From Clostridia bacterium (GTDB lineage Bacteria > Bacillota_A > Clostridia > Oscillospirales > Acutalibacteraceae): a stretch of DNA of 23,749 bases. The number at the start of each line of letters is the position of its first letter. Position 1 is the first letter of the stretch. Shown here one piece after another: positions 1 through 8,745 of this stretch. Below the pieces are notes generated by a model. It worked only from the letters and a program-made list of their open reading frames with translations, was not told where the DNA came from and ran no database searches. A program made the translations under genes and the position numbers. The stretch covers positions 1-23,749 of the forward strand of contig JAFPCJ010000177.1 of assembly GCA_017423885.1 (NCBI GenBank), in the 5' to 3' direction.

Positions 1-1
1 G

Positions 2-1156
2 TATACTGTTGAGGGCTTGCTTCAGGACAGTAAGCACACCTTTGCAGTAAGCGCGGTCAATGTGCTTATGGAGTCAGAGCTTTGCGAGGAGATAGAGGTA
101 TCTACCAATAAGGCTGACCGTTACGTTACATTTAAGGATCATGACGGCACCATCCTCAATACCCAGATAGTGCTTTCGGGTGAAGCGGCTGTAGAGCCTG
201 CTGCACCTGTAAGAACAGGCTACACCTTTACCGGTTGGGATAAGGATACAAGTGTTGTGACGGTTGACACCGAGTTTGTAGCGCAGTATGAGATAAATAC
301 TTATACCGTTACCTTTGATTATCTTTATAACAACAAGACCGCTTCTGCTTCTGCTGTTTACAATACGACCGTAGCGGCACCTGCACTTATCAATAGAGCC
401 GATTATACTCTTGAGGGCTGGTATAGAGACAAGAACTTTATACAGAAATGGAATTTTAAGTCGGATGTTGTTGAAAACAATATTACCCTTTATGCAAATT
501 GGGTGACATGGTCTGCATGGAGCACCGACACCTCGCTTCTTAACAACCCGCTTTATGAGGTTGAGAAAAAGACTCAGTATTCCTACAGCGATAAGAGCAC
601 CACTACCTCTACCGCTACATCCTTGAGCGGATATACACAGGACGGCTCTACCACAAGCTACGGTGCATGGACTAATGTCGGCTGGACCAAGAACAAGCCC
701 ACCGCAACGGACGTTCTGCAGATAACCAACACCAAGACGGTTACCGATCAGGCGGCGTATACACTTTATAATCTGTATTACTACAGATATTGGAATTCAA
801 ATGCCAGTGCATGGTATTATACATATTCTTCGAGCATGGGCGGAACAAAGTACACCCGCTCTGTAGCACCGTCGGGTCTTACCTATAACGGAACCTACGG
901 CGGATACACCGCATACACCCTTAACGATAAATCCGCGAGAAATTTCTCGGGAGAGCTTTGGTTCCACGGCAGCACAACAAACGTTCCTGCCGTTACGCAT
1001 ACCGAGTGGTATTATCAGACCAGAACCAAGACCATAACTTATAATTACTATAAGTGGTCGGCTTATTCCGAGTGGTCAGATACCGTTTATACCGCATCTT
1101 CTACACGTCAGGTCAAGACAAGAACGGTATATCGCTACAAATTAAAGCAGCAGTAA
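2..1156 (+). CDS. Secreted FN3/InlB-repeat surface protein, 5' truncated by window edge
   Basis: The reading frame is open from base 2, and the residues before the first possible TTG codon continue an FN3-like domain (YTVE...), so the gene starts outside the window. The visible part has the end of an FN3-type domain, then two InlB/Listeria-Bacteroides beta-grasp repeats (GYTFTGWDK and YTLEGWYRDK signatures), then a C-terminal region of about 210 residues very rich in Trp, Tyr, Ser and Thr. That region contains WSAWS, SEWSDT and RTVYRYK motifs at its two ends. The FN3 and InlB parts match the middle of the next gene, so this is probably a paralogue with a similar, unseen N-terminus (signal peptide and possibly cohesin). 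Such modules are extracellular binding or spacer domains, and no catalytic motif is visible. It ends 12 bp before the next start and is probably in the same operon. The molecular role is unknown. Confidence 0.85.
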   Translation, partial: YTVEGLLQDSKHTFAVSAVNVLMESELCEEIEVSTNKADRYVTFKDHDGTILNTQIVLSGEAAVEPAAPVRTGYTFTGWDKDTSVVTVDTEFVAQYEINTYTVTFDYLYNNKTASASAVYNTTVAAPALINRADYTLEGWYRDKNFIQKWNFKSDVVENNITLYANWVTWSAWSTDTSLLNNPLYEVEKKTQYSYSDKSTTTSTATSLSGYTQDGSTTSYGAWTNVGWTKNKPTATDVLQITNTKTVTDQAAYTLYNLYYYRYWNSNASAWYYTYSSSMGGTKYTRSVAPSGLTYNGTYGGYTAYTLNDKSARNFSGELWFHGSTTNVPAVTHTEWYYQTRTKTITYNYYKWSAYSEWSDTVYTASSTRQVKTRTVYRYKLKQQ

Positions 1157-1168
1157 GGAGGAATTGTG

Positions 1169-3862
1169 ATGAACAAATCAGTTAAAAGAATATTTGCGCT
1201 TCTTCTCAGCGCAGTAATGATATTTGCCGCGATTCCCTCTGCATGCTTTGCGGCGCAAGACGAAACTGTTTACGCTCCCATTGAATTCAGCATTACAAGC
1301 GTAAAGGGTGTAGCAAATAAGAATGTGCACGTTGAAGTGCGCGTAAGCGAAAATTCCCAGATAGCTTCTATGAATCTTGAGCTTAATTTTGATTCAAGTA
1401 AGCTTCTTGTTACCGATTATGCCGCAGGCGAGCTTATGGCAAGCGGACTTTCGGCAATCAACGCCAACGTTTCGGATAAAATCATCGTTTCCTTTGCTTC
1501 TATGGAGCCGATAACCGAGGCAGGCACACTTTTCGGCGTTGATTTTGATGTTACTACTACCGAGGTCAACGATATTATTGATATGTCGATTACTGCCGCC
1601 GAGGTCACCGATATAAACGGTGACGATCTTACAAGCAGCACTTCTGACGGAATAGTTGAGGTAGTAGACCTGCTTTACGGCGACGTTACCTTTGACAACA
1701 GAATAACCGCAGTTGATGCTCTTAAGGTGCTTGCAAGTGTTACCGAGGAGATTACTCTTACCGAGGACGAAGCCAAAGCGGGTGACGTTAACGGTGACGG
1801 TGAGGTATCGGTCAGCGATGCTTTGCAGATGCTTTATTTCTCGGCTGAAATAGTCAACGATTTTGCTATCTATAATCTCACAGCTCCCGATAATGTGCAT
1901 GTAGCCGAGCTTGACGGTTATCAGTTCACCGTTGAGTGGGATCACATGAAGGATGTTTTGGGTTACAACGTTTACCTTGACGGTGAGCTTGTTAACGCCG
2001 AGCTTCTTACGGATAATTACATTGCTATCGGTGTTGATATGAACGGTGAATACGGCAGCGAGCTTATTCCTAACCGCGTTCATGACAGCATTGCACAGGT
2101 TACCGATTACGATATCGAGGTAACAGCCATCAATTCGCTTAAAGAATCGGATAAGTGCGAGATACTTACTGTTACTACCAAGCGCATCTGGAGCTGGGTC
2201 ACCTTTGTTGATTGGGACGGCACCGTGCTTAAAAAGGCGCGCGTTTATTACGGTGAGGATGCTATCGAGCCCAACGCTCCTACCCGCGAAGATTATTTCT
2301 TCACCGGTTGGGATAAGGAGACCACCAATATTACCGATGATACCGTTATAACTGCAACCTACGAGGATGCACATTATGATTTTGTGTTCTTTAACGAGGA
2401 TGGCAGTGAGCTTTACCGTCAGAGCGTTACCGTAAACGGAACGGCAACTCCCCCTGCAGAACCCACCAAAGCAGGTCATACCTTCAGCGGTTGGTATACT
2501 GCTCCTACAGGCGGTGAAAAGGTAGAAAGCTTCATCATCACCTCGGCAACAGGCGAGCGCAAGGTTTACGCGCAGTACACCATCAATTCTTATACCGTTA
2601 CCTTTGATTCCAACGGCGGAACAGTCGTAGGCTCGCAGATGGCGGTTTACAATACCACTACCACCGTTCCCCAAAGCCCCACCAAGCTCGGCTTCGGCTT
2701 CGGCGGCTGGTACAAGGACAAGGCTTGCACAAATAAGTGGAATTTCAGTACAGACGTAGTTCTTTACGGAACCACTCTCTATGCCAAGTGGAATCCGGTT
2801 GTTATCTCTATTGATAAGGCTTCTGTAACGCTTAATGCCGCAGGAGATACCTCACAGCTTACCGCTACTATCACAGGCGGCTCCGATTCTCTTACATGGA
2901 GCTCGAGCAATACTGCAGTTGCCACCGTTGATACAAGCGGAAAGATAACCGCCGTAGGTCACGGTACTGCCACCATCTATGTTCAGGGCGTTGCTTCCGA
3001 GCGCAGACCTGTTACCAAGGTCACCGTAAATGTTGCGAAAAACGGATGGTGTACCTATGATGCAGTAAATATCCGTAGCGGTCCCTCTACAGGCTACGGT
3101 GTTGTAGGTCAGCTTTTCTCAGGCAATAAGATAACCGTTTACGGCGATATGACCGCCGCAGGCGTCAGCGGTCAGAAGGGCTGGTACAGCATCAGGACCT
3201 CGGGCGGCATAAACGGATATGTTTCTGCAAATTACATTACCTTTACCGAACCGCCCGCCTTTGTTGCGGTAGGTGCATTCGGCAAGGAAAAGAATGTTAA
3301 CGGCGTTATTTATAACACTATTGCAGGCTTTGAGCAGTATATTATCTGTCAGAATCAGTATGACGGCAATACATTCGGTACAGGTTACGGAAATGTGGGC
3401 TGTACAGCTACCTGCAGCTCAATGGTCATAGCCATGTGCACAGGAAAGGCTCCCGCAAATCCCACCTCCTCTTATTATTGGAAATCGGGCGTAGGAGCCA
3501 CTTGGAGCGGTCTTAAGACGATTGCTAACAAGGGCGCAAGTCAGGCTACCGTTTTCAATGCGGTTAAGAACACACTTACAAATAATAACAGACCTTGTAT
3601 TGTTTACTTTAACTTCAATTATAAAAATTCCAAGGGTGCAGTTTTATCCACTATGCATGCGGTTGTGGTAGTCGGAATACGAAAGGGTGCAAATGCGAAT
3701 GCGCTTAAGCCAGCCGATCTTCTTATTGTTGACCCCTCTAACGCACCTTGGGCATCGGCTCCCAATCCCTCTAAGCAGATAAAGACTCTTCAACAGTATT
3801 TTAACGGTTGGAATTCCTTCGCGCTTACGGGTTATAACGCAACACGTACTTATAACGGATGA
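1169..3862 (+). CDS. Secreted cohesin-dockerin multidomain protein with C39-like cysteine protease domain
   Basis: The 897-residue protein starts at ATG 1169, with GGAGG 7 bp upstream; the GTG directly before it is too close to that site. Domains in order: signal peptide (about 1-29, ending CFAA), cohesin-like (35-165), dockerin-like pair of calcium loops (170-232; the second, DVNGDGEVSVSD, is canonical and the first is degenerate), FN3 (240-340), three InlB repeats (345-543), BIG2 Ig-like (545-622), SH3b (625-693, with the NIRSGPS motif) and a C39-like papain-fold domain (about 700-890). Probable catalytic residues are Cys745 (in NVGCTATC), His830 (MHAVVVV) and Asp855 (LLIVDPSN). SH3b domains often bind cell-wall peptide, and C39-like domains cleave peptide or isopeptide bonds, so an extracellular hydrolase is likely; its substrate is unknown. 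A cohesin and a dockerin in one chain suggests docking in a surface complex. The stop overlaps the next gene's ribosome binding site. Confidence 0.9.
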   Translation: MNKSVKRIFALLLSAVMIFAAIPSACFAAQDETVYAPIEFSITSVKGVANKNVHVEVRVSENSQIASMNLELNFDSSKLLVTDYAAGELMASGLSAINANVSDKIIVSFASMEPITEAGTLFGVDFDVTTTEVNDIIDMSITAAEVTDINGDDLTSSTSDGIVEVVDLLYGDVTFDNRITAVDALKVLASVTEEITLTEDEAKAGDVNGDGEVSVSDALQMLYFSAEIVNDFAIYNLTAPDNVHVAELDGYQFTVEWDHMKDVLGYNVYLDGELVNAELLTDNYIAIGVDMNGEYGSELIPNRVHDSIAQVTDYDIEVTAINSLKESDKCEILTVTTKRIWSWVTFVDWDGTVLKKARVYYGEDAIEPNAPTREDYFFTGWDKETTNITDDTVITATYEDAHYDFVFFNEDGSELYRQSVTVNGTATPPAEPTKAGHTFSGWYTAPTGGEKVESFIITSATGERKVYAQYTINSYTVTFDSNGGTVVGSQMAVYNTTTTVPQSPTKLGFGFGGWYKDKACTNKWNFSTDVVLYGTTLYAKWNPVVISIDKASVTLNAAGDTSQLTATITGGSDSLTWSSSNTAVATVDTSGKITAVGHGTATIYVQGVASERRPVTKVTVNVAKNGWCTYDAVNIRSGPSTGYGVVGQLFSGNKITVYGDMTAAGVSGQKGWYSIRTSGGINGYVSANYITFTEPPAFVAVGAFGKEKNVNGVIYNTIAGFEQYIICQNQYDGNTFGTGYGNVGCTATCSSMVIAMCTGKAPANPTSSYYWKSGVGATWSGLKTIANKGASQATVFNAVKNTLTNNNRPCIVYFNFNYKNSKGAVLSTMHAVVVVGIRKGANANALKPADLLIVDPSNAPWASAPNPSKQIKTLQQYFNGWNSFALTGYNATRTYNG

Positions 3863-3873
3863 GGTGATACAAT

Positions 3874-5880
3874 ATGAAAAAATCAATAGCTTTAATTTTA
3901 GCGATGATAATTCTTGTATCATCCTGCGTTTGCTCCACGGTTATAGCTGCTACTGCTTGCACCGTTTCGGTTTCATCCGTTTCGGGTTCACGCGGAGACA
4001 CCGTGAATGTATCGGTATATATCAGCTCAAACAGCAATATGCAGGCTTGCGGCTTTACGCTTTCCTATGATAAAAATGTATTGGAGCTTGTAAGCTGTAA
4101 AAAGGGTAGTATTGTATCGGCAAGTCCTATAATCAATACAAATCAGCTCGGCAAGGTGGTTTACAGCTACGCTTCCACCTCGCCGCTTACCTCTGCAGGC
4201 TCCTTGCTTGATGTTACCTTCACCATAAATTCTGATGCGGCTTACGGAGCATCGGATATTTCTGTTGCGGTGACCGAAATGTCGGACGGTAGCTTTGAAG
4301 CCATCACATGCACGGTTAATAACGGCGCGGTAGATGTTATTGCTCCCGCCCTTGATGCTCCCTCTTATATCGAGACAACTTTAGTTGAGGACACCTATGC
4401 CGCTGTTATGTGGCAAGAGGTAGAGGGGGCTACAGGTTATAACGTTTATCTGAACGGAGAGCTTTTCACCACCGAACCTCTTGCAGATAATTTCTGTTCC
4501 TTTAATGAGCTTCTGCAGAATTCCGAATATACCGTTGAGGTTACAACCGTTAACTATAATACCGAGTCGGATAAAAGCGCGGCATTAAAGATTAATACGC
4601 TTGTATCGGTGTATACGGTCACCTTTGTTGATTGGTCTTATAATACTGAATATGAGGATGAAAACAGCATTATAAATGTAACACATGTAGCTCATGGTTC
4701 TGCTGCTACCGCTCCCGAGGATCCCACAAGAGAGGGTTATGTATTTGCAGGTTGGGATCTGGACTATACAAATGTTACAGAGCATATAGTTGTTCAGGCG
4801 CAGTATGATCCTATCACCCCCACCGTCACCTTTGTCGATTGGGACGGTACCGTGCTTTCTACCCAGACGGTAGAGTACGGCAAATCGGCTACTGCTCCCG
4901 ATTATCCCTCTCGCGACGGTTACGTTTTTACAACTTGGGATAAAAACTTTGATGCGGTCACAGAGGATATTACGGTTACTGCACAGTATGCCGAGATCAC
5001 CTGTGAGCATACAAACACCGAGCTTCAGGGCGCCGTTGAGTCTACCTGCGTTACTGCGGGCAACGGCGGAAGCCTTGTATGTAAGGATTGCGGCACCGTG
5101 CTTTCGGTAGGTACCGAGCTTGAGCTTGCCGCTCATAAATACAATTCGGTAATAACCGAGCCTACTCCTAATGCACAGGGCTTCACCACCCATACCTGCT
5201 CGGTCTGCGGCGACAGCTATGTTGACAGCTACACCGAGTATGTTGACGAAAACGCTCCTAAAATAATCGTTTCCTCGGCAAGAGGAACGCTCGGCCGTCA
5301 GGTCAACATTACCGTATCGCTTGCAAACAACCCCGGAATAGTTTCGGCTACTCTCCGCGTGGTCTATGACAGCTCGGTCATGACCTTGAGCGCCGTTGAG
5401 GATACAGACCTGCTTTCGGGCTCTATGCACAGCGACCAATACACCTCTCCTTATGTGCTTACCTGGGCAAATGATACCGTTAAAAATAATATTACGGTAA
5501 ACGGCACACTTGTTACCCTTACCTTTGATATTGCTGAAGATGCCGAGGTCGGAAGCTATCCTGTAAAGGTCGTTTATGACTATGACAACTACGATATTAT
5601 GAACTATGATTCGGATAAGGTCAAGTTCTATACTGTAGACGGCGTTGTAGACGTTTCGGACGTTATTATCGGTGATGTTAACGGCGACGGTAATGTAAAT
5701 AATCTCGACCGTCTCGTGCTTGCGCGTTATCTCGCTAATTGGGCGGATTATCCTGCTGAGATGATCGATATGACTGCCGCTGACGTAAACTGTGACGGTC
5801 TTGTAAATAACCGCGACCGCCTCATTCTTGCCCGCTATCTTGCTCATTGGGCAGATTATCCCGAAATCCCCCTGATTTAA
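3874..5880 (+). CDS. Secreted double-cohesin protein with C-terminal dockerin
   Basis: This 668-residue protein starts at ATG 3874, 7 bp after a GAGGTG site that overlaps the previous stop codon. It has an N-terminal export signal (1-26). VSSC at 15-18 also fits a lipobox, so a lipoprotein is possible. Then come cohesin-like 1 (30-156), FN3 (162-242), two InlB repeats (246-373), a Cys/His-rich module (377-455; CEH, CKDCG and CSVCG pairs), cohesin-like 2 (463-595) and a C-terminal type I-like dockerin (598-668). The dockerin has two canonical calcium loops: ligands D601, N603, D605, D612 and D637, N639, D641, D648. Each loop is followed by a near-identical helix (LARYLA.WADYP). Cohesins bind dockerins in cellulosome-like assemblies, so this looks like a non-catalytic scaffold or adaptor. 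Cohesin 2 resembles the cohesin of the next gene closely. Whether these cohesins bind true dockerins is inference. Confidence 0.88.
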   Translation: MKKSIALILAMIILVSSCVCSTVIAATACTVSVSSVSGSRGDTVNVSVYISSNSNMQACGFTLSYDKNVLELVSCKKGSIVSASPIINTNQLGKVVYSYASTSPLTSAGSLLDVTFTINSDAAYGASDISVAVTEMSDGSFEAITCTVNNGAVDVIAPALDAPSYIETTLVEDTYAAVMWQEVEGATGYNVYLNGELFTTEPLADNFCSFNELLQNSEYTVEVTTVNYNTESDKSAALKINTLVSVYTVTFVDWSYNTEYEDENSIINVTHVAHGSAATAPEDPTREGYVFAGWDLDYTNVTEHIVVQAQYDPITPTVTFVDWDGTVLSTQTVEYGKSATAPDYPSRDGYVFTTWDKNFDAVTEDITVTAQYAEITCEHTNTELQGAVESTCVTAGNGGSLVCKDCGTVLSVGTELELAAHKYNSVITEPTPNAQGFTTHTCSVCGDSYVDSYTEYVDENAPKIIVSSARGTLGRQVNITVSLANNPGIVSATLRVVYDSSVMTLSAVEDTDLLSGSMHSDQYTSPYVLTWANDTVKNNITVNGTLVTLTFDIAEDAEVGSYPVKVVYDYDNYDIMNYDSDKVKFYTVDGVVDVSDVIIGDVNGDGNVNNLDRLVLARYLANWADYPAEMIDMTAADVNCDGLVNNRDRLILARYLAHWADYPEIPLI

Positions 5881-5896
5881 TAAGAGGTGCTTTGAA

Positions 5897-6976
5897 ATGA
5901 AGATCATAAAAGCACTTTCGCTGATAATGGCTTTGTGTGTTTTAGCGGCTGTCTTGCCTTTTGGAGCTTCAGCCGCCGCACAGCCTGCTTTGAGGGTCTC
6001 GGATGCGGTCTGCTCTCCGGGAGCCGAAGTTAAGGTAACGGTTGCAATCGAAAACAATCCCGGTCTTGTTTCGATGTCACTTATGTGTACATACGATGCT
6101 ACGCTTCTTACCTTGGTCGATGTTGAGGATGCAGGTATACTCGGAGACGAAATGCATAAGCCCGAGTATACACAGCCCTATTATCTTACTTGGGCAAACG
6201 ATACCTCAAAGGTGAACTTTACCGATAACGGTACGCTCGTTACCCTTACCTTTAAGGTAAGCGAGCGGGCAAAGGGCGGCAGTAGCTCTGCTATTGAAAT
6301 TTCCTATAACAAGGATAATTTTGATATTTACGATAAGGATGCCGAACCGATAGACCTTGCTGTATATAACGGCTCGGTTACGGTATCTGCACAGGTAAAC
6401 GTGCCGTTAAGTGATATTATTTACGGTAAAAGAGGCACCTCGCTTATTATACGCGGCTATAGCGGCGATGATGCCGAGCTTGTTTTTGAGCCGACCTATA
6501 CCGTAAACGGTGTTGTCTGCAATTTGACGGGTGTTGATCAATTCGCCTTCGAGAGCAATACCACGATCACCTCAATAATTTTTCCCGAAACGCTCACCTT
6601 GGTAGACGAGGGCGCTTTTTTAGATTGCCCCTCGCTCAAAACGGTCACATTCCTCTCGGGCGATGTGGATATAAGCGAGTATGCCTTTGATTCGGCGGAC
6701 GGCATCACCATTATCGGTATTGCAGGCTCAAGTGTTGAGGAATACGCCAAAGCAAACGGCTTCAGCTTCGTTCCTCTCGGTGAAGAAGCTGTCAAGGGAG
6801 ATATCGATCTTGACGGAGATTTTGATGCAGATGACCTTGCATTGCTTCGCAAGACGCTCATCAAAAAGCTTACTTTGAGCGGCGATGCACTTACAGCCGC
6901 CGATGCCCATAATGACGGCATCATTGATATCCGCGATCTTGTAAATCTGAAAAAGGCTTTTGTTGGGATTATGTAA
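5897..6976 (+). CDS. Secreted cohesin - BspA-type LRR - dockerin protein
   Basis: This 359-residue protein has an AGAGGTG ribosome binding site 6 bp before ATG 5897. Domains in order are a signal peptide (1-27, ASA-A cleavage), a cohesin-like domain (30-165), a short BspA/LRR_5-type module (about 175-295, with FAFESNTTITSIIFPETL and GAFLDCPSLKTVTF repeats) and a C-terminal dockerin-like pair (300-359). The first calcium loop has D302, D304, D306 and an Asp near 312. In the second, His338 replaces the usual Asn. Its cohesin shares PYxLTWANDT and NGTLVTLTF with cohesin 2 of the preceding gene, which points to tandem duplication. BspA-type LRRs often mediate surface adhesion, and no enzyme motif is present. 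It is the last gene of the run, followed by a terminator. A role as a small adaptor is inferred. Confidence 0.87.
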   Translation: MKIIKALSLIMALCVLAAVLPFGASAAAQPALRVSDAVCSPGAEVKVTVAIENNPGLVSMSLMCTYDATLLTLVDVEDAGILGDEMHKPEYTQPYYLTWANDTSKVNFTDNGTLVTLTFKVSERAKGGSSSAIEISYNKDNFDIYDKDAEPIDLAVYNGSVTVSAQVNVPLSDIIYGKRGTSLIIRGYSGDDAELVFEPTYTVNGVVCNLTGVDQFAFESNTTITSIIFPETLTLVDEGAFLDCPSLKTVTFLSGDVDISEYAFDSADGITIIGIAGSSVEEYAKANGFSFVPLGEEAVKGDIDLDGDFDADDLALLRKTLIKKLTLSGDALTAADAHNDGIIDIRDLVNLKKAFVGIM

Positions 6977-6989
6977 ACCAACAACTTTT

Positions 6990-7021
6990 CGGTGTGCATC
7001 TTCGAGTGCACACCGTTTTTT
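6990..7021 (+). terminator. Rho-independent terminator of the cohesin/dockerin gene run
   Basis: A perfect 9-bp stem (CGGTGTGCA, 6990-6998, with TGCACACCG, 7007-7015) closes an 8-nt loop and is followed by six T residues. It lies 13 bp after the stop of the LRR protein. It separates that operon from the DUF4091 gene and is a reason not to start the latter upstream of it. Confidence 0.92.
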
Positions 7022-7030
7022 ACTCAAGAG

Positions 7031-7036
7031 TATAAT
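7031..7036 (+). promoter_or_regulatory. Possible -10 element for the DUF4091 gene
   Basis: TATAAT lies just after the terminator and 22 bp before the chosen start at 7059. No convincing -35 sits 16-18 bp upstream, because that stretch is inside the terminator stem. The leader would be very short. It is the only promoter-like element between the terminator and the gene. Confidence 0.3.
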
Positions 7037-7058
7037 AAAAAAAATGGGGCGTGAGTTT

Positions 7059-8678
7059 ATGATAAATACTGTAGTAACATCATCGCTTGAAAAGGTTATT
7101 TCCAAAAGAACTTATACAGGTAGCCAGAAAAACAGCTTTTCAGCGCTTGAGGGAGAGATACTTTCCTTTCAGATAGTATATTGGAGCGATATTGGCGGTA
7201 AATACCGTTTTGTTCTTGAGCATGATGACGATATCGAGGCGCAAGCTTTTTTTGTTGGCAATGTTCCGGTAGATTTCCCTACATTTCTGAGCGCCGCAGA
7301 GGATCATGACTATATGAGTCACGATTCGGGTCTTTTCCCTAATATTCTTGAACCGGCAGACCGAGATTGGGTTCAGGTCAGCCATATCTGCCATGCGCTC
7401 TGGTTTAGCGTAAAGGGCAAAAGCGGCAACCATAAGCTTACCTTTAAGTTTTATAACTACAGTGATGAGCTTATGGCAGAAAACGATATAAACGTAGAGA
7501 TCATAGCTGCCACATTGCCTGAGCAGGAGCTTCGTTATACTGATTGGTTCCATGTTGACTGTATTGCGGATTATTACGGTCTCAAGGTATTCTCCGAGGA
7601 GCATTGGAGCATGGTAGAAAAGTTTTTGCGTATTGCCAAGGAGCATGGCAGTACCGTTATATTTACCCCTGTGTTCACTCCGCCGCTTGATACCGAAGTC
7701 GGCTCCGAGCGTCCAACCGTTCAGCTCGTAAAGATAACGAAGCAGGGCGAAAAATATGAGTTTGACTTTTCCGCGCTTCGCCGTTGGATAAAGCTTTGCC
7801 GTAATATAGGCTTCAAATATTTTGAAATGCCGCATCTGTTTACTCAATGGGGCGCAAAATGCACTCCGAAGATCGTAGTGACCGAAAACGGCGAGGAGAT
7901 AAAGCTTTTCGGCTGGCATGTTGAGTCTACGAGTGAAATATATGAAAACTTTCTGTCGCAGTTTTTGCCGTCGCTTACAGCCGTCTTAAAAGAAGAGGGC
8001 GTTCTGGAAAATACCTACTTCCATATTTCCGATGAGCCTAACGAAACACATCTTGAGCACTATAAGCAGGTCAAGCAGATAGCAGGCAAGTACCTTGAGG
8101 GCTGTACAGTAATGGATGCGCTTTCAAACCGCGATCTGTACGAAAAGAGCGGTATTCAGGTGCCGGTACCGTCAACCCTGCATACAGATAGCTTTAAGGA
8201 TCTGCCCTTGCAGGAGCGTTGGTGCTACTATTGCTGCAGCGAAACGGTAAACGCCAGCAACCGCTTTATTGCACTTCCCTCTGCGCGCAACCGTTCAATA
8301 GGCGTTCAGCTTTATAAAGGACGTATGGACGGATTTTTGCATTGGGGCTTCAATTTCTATTATTCGCAGTTCTCGAGAATGCTTATTGATCCGTTCAGAA
8401 CAAACGACGCTTACAACGCCTTCCCTGCGGGCGATGCTTTCTGTGTTTATCCTGCAAAGAACGGTCCGATACCGTCTATCAGTATTAAGGTCTTTTATGA
8501 AGCCTTGCAGGACCTTCGCGCCTTAAAGCTTCTGGAGAGCTTTATCGGTTACGAGGAGACTGTTGCGCTCGTTGAGGAGATACTCGGTGAAAGAATCAGC
8601 TTTGCACATTGCTTCAGCGCCGAAAAGCTTTTAGAGCTTCGTGACGCGGTCAATCATAGAATAGCAGAGCTTATATAA
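7059..8678 (+). CDS. DUF4091 (GH123-like) glycoside hydrolase
   Basis: This 539-residue protein resembles DUF4091/GH123-type glycosidases: an N-terminal beta-rich part (about 1-155), then a TIM-barrel-like part. FHISDEPN places the Asp-Glu dyad at D325-E326, equivalent to the DE pair that catalyses substrate-assisted hydrolysis in GH123 N-acetyl-beta-galactosaminidases. The late GFLHWGFNFY and SIKVFYEALQDLRAL segments are also typical of the family. No signal peptide is visible, so it may act in the cytoplasm on imported oligosaccharides. I chose ATG 7059, behind a purine-rich GGGGCGTGAG; the in-frame ATG at 7044 is possible, but the frame further upstream runs through a terminator. It converges on the DeoR gene and may belong to the neighbouring sugar locus. 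Substrate unknown. Confidence 0.82.
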   Translation: MINTVVTSSLEKVISKRTYTGSQKNSFSALEGEILSFQIVYWSDIGGKYRFVLEHDDDIEAQAFFVGNVPVDFPTFLSAAEDHDYMSHDSGLFPNILEPADRDWVQVSHICHALWFSVKGKSGNHKLTFKFYNYSDELMAENDINVEIIAATLPEQELRYTDWFHVDCIADYYGLKVFSEEHWSMVEKFLRIAKEHGSTVIFTPVFTPPLDTEVGSERPTVQLVKITKQGEKYEFDFSALRRWIKLCRNIGFKYFEMPHLFTQWGAKCTPKIVVTENGEEIKLFGWHVESTSEIYENFLSQFLPSLTAVLKEEGVLENTYFHISDEPNETHLEHYKQVKQIAGKYLEGCTVMDALSNRDLYEKSGIQVPVPSTLHTDSFKDLPLQERWCYYCCSETVNASNRFIALPSARNRSIGVQLYKGRMDGFLHWGFNFYYSQFSRMLIDPFRTNDAYNAFPAGDAFCVYPAKNGPIPSISIKVFYEALQDLRALKLLESFIGYEETVALVEEILGERISFAHCFSAEKLLELRDAVNHRIAELI

Positions 8679-8701
8679 AAGCAAAATATCATAATAAAAA
8701 A

Positions 8702-8735
8702 CGGTGATGCCCTTTACGACATCACCGATTTTTTA
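8702..8735. terminator. Bidirectional terminator between convergent genes
   Basis: An 8-bp stem CGGTGATG (8702-8709) with CATCACCG (8720-8727) is followed on the plus strand by an ATTTTTT run. On the minus strand it is followed by a T-rich run, the complement of AAAAAA at 8696-8701. It can end both the DUF4091 transcript and the long minus-strand operon. Confidence 0.85.
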
Positions 8736-8745
8736 TAGGTTCTGT

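Noticed and set aside
1394..2674. 426-codon open frame on the minus strand
   Set aside because: It lies wholly antisense to the cohesin/C39 gene, whose domains are clear; no recognisable domains or ribosome binding site. It is a by-product of the codon use on the coding strand.
4585..6057. 490-codon open frame on the minus strand
   Set aside because: It runs antisense across two recognised secreted proteins and their junction, with no domain signature.
6960..7058. Extended N-terminus for the DUF4091 protein from an upstream TTG
   Set aside because: The extension would be translated through a strong intrinsic terminator and overlaps the previous gene.
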